From: Undaria pinnatifida
Lineage: Eukaryota > Sar > Phaeophyceae > Laminariales > Alariaceae
NCBI GenBank assembly: GCA_012845835.1
Contig: JABAKD010000011.1
Location: forward strand, 10,974,381 to 11,038,380
Length of the DNA stretch: 64,000 nucleotides
Direction: 5' to 3'
Under the pieces are notes generated by a model. It made no database searches and was not told the DNA's origin. It was given only the letters and a program-made list of their open reading frames with translations. The position numbers and the translations under genes were made by a program. Below are positions 56,800 to 64,000 of this stretch, one piece after another. How positions within the stretch are numbered: the first letter of the stretch is position 1; each line of letters begins with the position of its first letter.

Positions 56800-59700
56800 A
56801 CTGGGCAATATACCGTACTTGTTGCCTCTGGGCGTCTGCTTGCCTCGGAAGTTTTTTTTTACCAGCAAGAAAACGCTGTTCCTAGCGGAGACACGATATG
56901 GCACACAACACCCATCCATGATAATCATATGATAGTCATCGCATATGGTAGTGAATGGTACGCGTACGAATTGGGCCAGCTATAACTGGAACAATATACC
57001 CGAAGGTATCTTGTGAACCACTGCCATCCTAGAGTATCTTGTGAAGCGCTGCTAGCTGTACTGGTCTTGGCCCACTTGATGTCCTGGGTCCGTCCTGGGT
57101 CTCATCGGCAACGCAGGAAAGTCATTAATAGTGGTTAGTTACCAGGCGTTCTGCGACTCGAATTGAAGGAAGTTTCGTTTCTTACGTTCAAGTCTTGGAA
57201 TGCATCTTGGCGGTGCAAATGTTACGTGCAAGTGTCACGTGTGTTGTGTTGGTGGCGGAGGTTATACCGGGGGCTAGCCCCCTTTTGTGCTGTGCTACGT
57301 TTTACAAGACGCACAAACGCGCACCCGTCACGTTGACATTTATTTGTGCAACATTTTGGCCGAAATACGGTTGCTTTGGAGCGCTTGGCGTAATAACTGA
57401 TGTGCTTTGATGTGCGGACTGCACACCGTACGACTCTGTCCAACTTTCTCGGCATTACCATCCTTAGCGGGGAAGGCCTTGGGACTTGGAAAGCACGACA
57501 TTGGTAAGCTGATTACGCCTTAGAGGCACGGCTTCAGTAGTGTGAAATTTACAAAGCGACTGTCCTACCGACTGCGCCGGTATTTGAACGATAGGCACGA
57601 TCAAACGTACACCCTTGAGGAGTCACGGCTCTGTACACCCATTACAAAGCAGCCGAAGGAGGCACTCCGGCACCTCCTACAGGTTACTGAAGCACAGGCC
57701 GGGAAATAATAAAGCCCCCATGAAAATTTATATAAGAAGCCACTGAACCCGCCTGGGTTGGAGTCTGCTCTATTGCTATTTGTGCTGTCGTCTATGCACC
57801 GTTACTGGGTAAGAATGGCATATATTGGTCAGCTCCAGACGATGCGCCCTTGGAAGCAGTATTCTGCTTGAAACCTTGGCAGTGTGCCACAAGCGGTTCA
57901 GATTGACCACCTGGTAATTAGAAAGTGGTTCAGAATACCATCGGGTGATTGGTATTTCACTTGGTGGCCACCCCGACTCCACTCCGAGCCTCAGCTGCAA
58001 GGGCGCGAAGGAGAAATATAATAAATAACCAAGGAACAGGTCCAAACACCGTTGCATGCATAAGCCACTGATCACCGATTCATACGGCCACTGTTCACTC
58101 ACCAATAAAAAAAACTCGATGCACCAGTCCCTCGCATGTGGCTCTTCAGTCAAGTTTTACGAAGCAAAACGAAAAACGTGCGCTAAGCCGAACACGACAT
58201 GGGCACGATGGCGTACGATGATACAGTATAGCGATGGTACATCTTTACAAACGTTTACGTTGACGTCGACAAATGGGTTGGCAGTCTTGACTGTGTGGCG
58301 GTTTGCTTGAGATCAAAACGTATGACGAAGCCTGGAATATAGCTAGCACGATTCGTCAGGCGCGTAACCCGAGAACATACTCGTCGCATCATCCATACAC
58401 AACCAGCACTTAGTAACCATCGGTAACACTGAGAAGTGCGTACCCACGCCACTTCCCGAGGCGCCTACAATAGGCGTGTACCAGTATTTTATTGTTTTAA
58501 CCTTTTTGTAGAGCTATCCTACAAGTAAACGCACATGGGCACGTTGTGCCCTGACGTACGTAAAATATGTTACCCGCAACCGGGAACGGCGTGTGACTCG
58601 TCGGTTGTTTTTGGCGCGGCAGGGAGTCTTCACACCTCACAAACTGCAGCAGCCCCCCAATCTGCCTCAGTTTGTTGGTTCAACAAGTATTCTCCGTGGT
58701 CCCCTGTTTGGCACTCTTCGGCTCTTCGCCAATCAAACGACGACAGGCCCTCATCCCATCTCGAGCCTAGGACATGGCACACCGCTAATCGATGGACGCC
58801 CACCCAGCTTAAGGGTGCAGGCAATACCTTGTACTCGTACACTTCTTGTCGCTTGGTACCCCAGCTTGAGAGTGCACGCAGAAATCTTCGTGTTTGCTCT
58901 CCGGTCCTCCCTCTTTTTGCGTTATTTGTACGATTCATGGAATCACTAACAGTCTTTTGTGGAACAACGCTCGCTGGATCGCGTTAATAATCGCCGACAT
59001 TAGCATCTTTCGCGTGCGCATAGCAACAAAACAAGCACGAATACGCCAAAATGCCCGAAAGGTCATACCAGGTATGCAGTAGACAAATGTCTGCTCGTGG
59101 AGGTTTTGAAGCCCTAGCGTCTGGTGGGTTTTTCTGCAAACAAAGCATACCGAGAGTATTTATATCTCGGGCATGTTCGTGTTCATAGCGTGTGTGCGAA
59201 GTTACGGCGCCCACCGATTTTATTTTTTGACTGTCCGGCGTAAAGCTCTGCGTAAGCTCCTGCGAGTTGAGCTGGAGAGCACTTGTGACGACACAACACA
59301 GTGCAATGCAATACAATACATCTTGCTGCTATCTGTCATATCTGTCTTGAGGGTATCTTCATCGATTTTAGCTGGCGAAGCTTTTTGATATCCCAACCGC
59401 TGCAGCGCATTTGAAAGCGTGGCGAATCTGTGTGCACGTAGCGGCACTCCCTCGGGCTTCACCATATTTTTATAGTGACACTCGTTTTTATGGTAAGTTC
59501 TCCCAGCTCAAGTGTCGGCTTCGTCGGTCCGGATGTTAAACTAGAGCCGCGTGTTACTCTTGTTGCAAGCATAACTTCAGGCTGTGTCACCCCAATCAGA
59601 TCCAAGGCAGCTGTACCCGCTGTGCGCTAGCAATACTGATAGGGGTGTCAATGAAGGGCTATTCCACCGCAACATCATGTCCCAGTCTTTCGGATCGACC

Positions 59701-61110
59701 AGGAAGAAAAAAGAAAATATCAATACCACCGGAAAAAAAGCTTTTTCATAAAACATCTTGATTAAACACTGAGCACGTGCCAAACCTCGCGTGAGGATTC
59801 CTCGGGCTTAAGAGTGGAGTTCATTGCTGAAAGTCGGTGGTCATGATGGCATAGGTGAGGGGGTGTGAACAGATAAACATTTTACGCTGAAGCCTCAATT
59901 AGAGCGAGAAATTCCTTAAACGCGCTGTCTTCTTTACCATGTTTCCCCTGGTCAGAGTTGTTCCAGTTTGTGCAAGATTATGTTCATCTACTCACTCCTT
60001 TGGGTTATGTACTATCCATCACAGCAAACCGCGCACCGGAATCGGCATCATTACTCATGATAAATCATGGGATAAGAATGATCACTTTCAAGGAGAACAT
60101 ACAGGGTACCATACTATTAATATATTTTCTGGCTGCATGCTCCTGTGCTGGTTTGCGATGTCCCAAGGGTTCACAACACAAGATTGATGTTTTTTTAAAT
60201 ATGTAGACACATCCCAGGTGTATCTTATCACTCTGTTCGTAAGTATAAGGATCTTTTTGTATTTATATTACTATTTACACGGTCTCCATATATTCGGACA
60301 TATAGTTATAGTACCAGGTACTGTGTACAGGTCCCACATCAGCAGCAGTAACACAGAGTAACGCAGCGAAGCATACCCACCCGACATCATAGGAGTGCGA
60401 CGCAGCAGGCATGGCTGCTTGCTGCTGCACCTAACCAAGCAAAGGCGGTGGGATCATTGTGTCGGGCATAGACTGCTTCAAAGATATCGCCGCCGGTCGT
60501 CGCTCCTGATCAGCGCCTGCCGTGGGCTGCTATAATTGCTGCTGGCTGGAGCACGTGGGGTGCTTTCTGCTATTCTGCTGCAAGCTGCTGCTGATCTTCT
60601 GCCTTGATGGGTTGCTGTCGGCCTCTCGTGTGGCCACCTATTGCTACGAGCGCTGCATGTCTGCGAGACAGGTGGTGTTGAATGTCCCGCTGAGTACGGG
60701 CTGTGGGTTGTGTTGTCGGGCATCGTTGCTCGGAACGAGAGCACAATGTACAAGCGTACAACCCTCAGCATGGGTCAAAGGAAGCTCGAAAACAAGGAGC
60801 AGAAAGACAGCAGTGACTAACTTTTGAACGTTTTGGTCATAATTCATTATTTATGACAAGGCTATGTCAGTGCTTCTGATTGGTAATTTGGTAACAATCA
60901 ACATTTTCCGTTTTCGCTTCAACTTTTTTTTGGGACATTTTTATAGCCGTTACCAGCAATTATATGCCTTCATTGACACCGCTAACTGTACGATCTGGCG
61001 AAGTTGATCGGGTTTCCGGCTTGCGGCGACTCCGATGAATGTAAACGTGTAGATCTGTACCCTTGGCCGGCTGCCTTGACGCCGAACGTGGGTTTCTTCG
61101 CCCCTTTCGG
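56800..61110. other. Intron or intergenic sequence, no gene established
   Basis: No reading frame here has recognisable domains. A frame at 58593-58949 (plus) is fairly protein-like but isolated. At about 57545-57590 a minus-strand sequence resembles the D-arm of a tRNA (GCGCAGTCGGTAGGAC) but lacks a B-box. TACCAGGTA palindromes occur at 59066 and 60312. Confidence 0.3.
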
Positions 61111-61118
61111 ATGCCTTC

Positions 61119-61681
61119 TTGACTTCGACATTGGTGTCAAGCCGAAGTCGGCTTGCACTATTTAGTCTACGCTTAACATTAGGTGCTCAGCCCTTGGCTC
61201 ATTTGGAGAAGATGCAGGCGTCGTCGACATTGAGTATTCCCAACGAGTTCTACCTAGGGGTCTGGTCCTCTACCTTCGCCAGAGTTGGTGCGCTTCTTGC
61301 GCTTTTGAGTTGTTCATACCATGCCTTGCAGAGGTTTTGGCTCTCACCGAACCAGTGTGCATGCAATGCAGTGCAACAACGTTGCCTCGTGTTGACACTG
61401 ACGGATCAATATCAGCCTTTGGAAGCAACTGTTCGAAGGCCAAAATCACGTCAAGTTCAGAATGTCGACAAATCCGCACGTTTTGTGATATTTGACGTTG
61501 CAAAATGTGCACAGAAGGTAAGCATTTTACCCACCGCCTACTATGTCGACGAAGCGGGGGGGTCCCGTCCACCCGTGCTGTAGCCGATGTGAAGAAAATG
61601 TATTGCAGCCCTACAAATGCCATATTGAAACTGTACCACCGGCTGATTCTGAACGCCTCTAATCGATCCGCCCTTTCCCAG
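61119..61681 (+). CDS. Candidate exon(s) upstream of the MORN chain
   Basis: Two open stretches lie here. One, 61119-61516, reads to a good GTAAGC donor (..FVIFDVAKCAQK). The other, from about 61572, has DVKKMYCSPTNAILKLYHRL and ILNASNRSALSQ and ends at a possible GTACGA donor at 61682. Their frames do not join the next exon simply, and the same site at 61682 can instead be read as an acceptor. They are plausible coding sequence without a family assignment. Confidence 0.35.
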
Positions 61682-62738
61682 GTACGACAACGGCTGGCCT
61701 ACTCCTCTCAACCGCAGCCTCCTTCACACTGTGCCAGACGCTTTGCCGCCGGTTGTGCTCAAGCTTCAGCTTCAAGCAAGGTTGCAGTCAAGACGGCTTT
61801 CGCCAAGTGACAAAAATGTTACATCTCCAGGCACGTCACATGCTGGGAAACCCTTAGTGGTCAATATGAACTCCTCGGATCATGCTGCCGATCTGGTAAG
61901 CTGTTCCACGTCGCCATTGTCGACGTCCTGTCACGCTCTTTTCGGCACGTAAATGTCAGCGGTCGGTGTTGTCACTGACTCCAGAACTTTAGACGGGATT
62001 GCAACGAAAACCTTTTGCAAGCGCCACGAGTACTTCCTTGGGACGATATGCATGTGAGGCTAACGGGTCATGCTGCCGATCTGGTGAGCTGTTCCACGTC
62101 GTCATTGTCGACGTCCTGACACGCTCATTTCGGCACGTAAATCTCAACGGTCGGTGTTGTCACCGGCTCCAGAGCTTTAGATGGGATTGCAGCGACAACC
62201 TTATGCAAGCACTACGAGTACTTCCTTGGGACGGTATGCACGTGAGGCTAACGCATTCGAGTGGACGATACAGACGTTCACCAAGCCCATCGACGGTAGC
62301 GTCAGCTTTTTTCTTTTCAATTCTCTATAAAAGCCTCGAAATTGTGTCGACCATGCCAGGTTCGTGAGGAGTCCTTGAGTTCAAGTCGTCTGCCACCTCA
62401 GGAAAGCAATCGTCAAAAGCCTGGGTATCGGGGCGACAAACGATTCTGGCGGCCTCACGGGCATGGAAAAATGGTGTACGAAGATGGAATGGTAAGACGC
62501 GTGTGACGGTTAGCCTCTCTAGACCTTCATGAAACACGACAAGCTGTTCTTTTGGTTATCGTACGTCTAATTCTGATATCGTTGCCCTTACTGTCCAGGT
62601 TTATGAAGGCGAGTGGCGCCAAGGTCTTCACCATGGCCAAGGGTCCATGCACATTTGTGAAGGGAACCGATATACCGGGCACTGGAAACTTGGCAAGAAA
62701 AATGGATCTGGGACTATGACGTATCCTGATGGGGCAAG
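61682..62738 (+). CDS. MORN-repeat protein, five exons, continues downstream
   Basis: Exons 61682-61895, 61985-62083, 62173-62295, 62360-62491 and 62599-62738 all join in phase 0. Exon 1 reads NGWPTPLNRSLLHTVPDALP and ends AADL. Exons 2 and 3 are a tandem duplicate pair (RDCNENLLQAPRVLPWDDMH and WDCSDNLMQALRVLPWDGMH). Exons 4 and 5 hold three MORN repeats: YRGDKRFWRPHGHGKMVYED, YEGEWRQGLHHGQGSMH and YTGHWKLGKKNGSGTMTYPD. The Y-x-G-x-[WF]..G-x-G-x-[LM] pattern is diagnostic. MORN arrays typically bind membranes or act as protein scaffolds. The donor after 62738 (GTAAGC) shows the gene goes on. It may be the C-terminal end of the DENN gene or a separate gene. Confidence 0.75.
61881..62256 (+). 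repeat. Tandem duplication of an exon plus intron, 2 x 188 bp
   Basis: CATGCTGCCGATCTGGT starts at 61881 and 62069. Each unit holds the end of one exon, a short intron with donor GTAAGC or GTGAGC, and the start of the next exon after TCCAG. Because the duplicated exon is 99 bp and phase 0 at both ends, the frame is kept. Confidence 0.9.
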
Positions 62739-64000
62739 GTAAGCGAGCATCGCTATTAATAGGAAGTGGGGTCCCTGTGGATTGAATTGCTTCTATGCTA
62801 AAGTACGCTTGTATGCACTTGGCAGCTACAGCGATACCGTCAAATTAAAAAGGGCATCCATGGTATGTCTATGAAGGCACCACTCTTGCGACCAGGCACA
62901 AACTATTTGAACATTCAATATTGTCCTTGGGTGGCGTCACATTACATATAACACGGTATAATAAAAGTTTAGGATGGATTTTTTCTTTAGGATGGGATTT
63001 CTTTTTTTCTGGTCGAAAAATCGTCAAAAATCATTCCGACCGAACGTTTTTTCGCCCATTTCTTATAATCACTGGATAAAGGAACAGAGGCGCCGAACGT
63101 GAAAACCTGATGTGGCTCCGCGTACATCTGAGGATGTGCCGGCGTTGTGGTTTCGTGGGCTTTTTTTTGTGGTCACTTTTACAAAAAAATAAAATGAAAA
63201 GGTATTAGTAGTAAAATAACGTATCGTTTCCCGTCAGATAAGAAGTTATATACACAGGAGTGATCACAAGATCCCCTCCTCTCACCCCCACCAAGACGAA
63301 CAACAACTACCACAACCACCACGATCACGTGTGTGTCACATGTATACCATGACCTATGTGATGCTGAATGATAGTTTTCTATAACAACATGTGATTATAC
63401 TGGTAGCTCATTTCCCTGATCACCCAAAACTACTATACTATACATGTATGTGTATGTTAACCCGTTGGCTTACTCTTTCTCGCCGCTCTTTTCATATCAT
63501 ATGGAGATGGCAGAAAGTAAAAACAAAAAAAAACGTCTGGCATTCCTGTTATATTTATGTATGTGCACCATAACAACAAATGCTGTGGTTCCTGGGTATG
63601 GAGCACACTCACCAGTGACAGTCTCTAAGCAGGGGGCTCGTCCCCCCTCCTTGGCTCCTACGGTGGTACAATGTAACCACTTCTTTTCTTTGCGTTCCAT
63701 AATAATATGGTCGATCCTGGTAATAGCATTCACATATTATGCCGGTCGCCCCGGTGGCGTGTCAGATTATCCTCAAGCCTGGTATAGGTCAGTTTCGTGA
63801 GTTCGAATCCCCCCGAGTACATACTCACTCGTCTAAATTCGTGGGGACTTTTGCCTGTGCACAAATTGACTTGCGGGGAGCGCGAGAGCGTAAGTTAGCC
63901 AACACTCGATGGAAAATCGACGAGCAGTGGGATTGCTGAACCCTATGCGCGATAAGATTGAAGGGACGACACTTTTGACCACGGCTTGTCCAGAAGCTGA
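62739..64000. other. Intron or downstream sequence, no further MORN exon found
   Basis: AT-rich and stop-rich up to about 63700. No continuation of the MORN pattern was found before the window ends. A GAGTTCGAATCCCCCC sequence at about 63797-63815 resembles a tRNA B-box, with no convincing A-box or closed acceptor stem. Confidence 0.35.

Noticed and set aside
57545..57590. tRNA D-arm-like sequence on the minus strand
   Set aside because: No B-box or acceptor stem follows at the required distance.
63720..63815. Possible tRNA gene
   Set aside because: It has a B-box-like GAGTTCGAATCC but no matching A-box, closed acceptor stem or anticodon loop.

Overview
The window is eukaryotic nuclear DNA. 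It has no operons or ribosome binding sites. Real genes appear as chains of short phase-compatible exons with GT..AG (once GC..AG) introns of about 90 bp to 3.8 kb, and most of the rest is mobile-element debris, minisatellites and inverted repeats. The intron density, the transposable-element load and the mix of families (chromodomain Ty3/gypsy, Helitron with a DUF6570-like segment, hAT, many orphan inverted-repeat elements) suggest a large-genome protist or alga. A brown-alga-like stramenopile would fit, but nothing here proves the lineage.

Layout. 1-1.87 kb: minus-strand Pro/Ser-rich then coiled-coil reading frame in three frames, running off the left edge, perhaps a retrotransposon gag. 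2.8-5.3 kb: minisatellites, tandem repeats and a small inverted-repeat element. 5.4-8.1 kb: frameshifted Helitron relic. 8.3-9.3 kb: 484-bp tandem duplication. 9.6-10.4 kb: RING-like reading frame that runs into a remarkable inverted-repeat element (10.4-11.4 kb) filled with CCACGG/CCGCGG/CCGTGG motifs. 12.7-14.6 kb and 36.1-38.0 kb: two complete non-autonomous hAT-type elements with 8-bp target duplications and (GACCC)n arrays. 14.7-16.9 kb: 3' end of a chromodomain retrotransposon between 463-bp inverted arms. 17.8-18.0 kb: C-terminal scrap of a hAT transposase. 20-24 kb: tandem and nested inverted-repeat elements. 24.1-32.1 kb: two interleaved sets of inverted repeats (order A-B-A'-B') carrying a tRNA-like sequence. 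32.1-40.4 kb: mostly non-coding, with GC-rich minisatellites.

The main host gene is on the plus strand from about 41.0 kb to at least 55.8 kb. Seventeen exons can be placed; nearly all join in phase, with one gap before exon 15. Exons 1-5 make a MABP domain with three repeats. Exons 5-16 make a tripartite DENN module (uDENN, cDENN, dDENN). This is the order of the DENND4-type Rab guanine-nucleotide exchange factors of membrane traffic. Its introns have taken in several mobile elements. From 61.7 to 62.7 kb a second in-phase exon chain, with a tandemly duplicated exon, leads into at least three MORN repeats. Whether this is a separate gene or the C-terminus of the DENN gene is open. Both modules point to membrane-associated function.

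Scattered through the window is a 9-bp palindrome, TACC(A/T)GGTA, which I found 23 times by eye against about 0.5 expected by chance.
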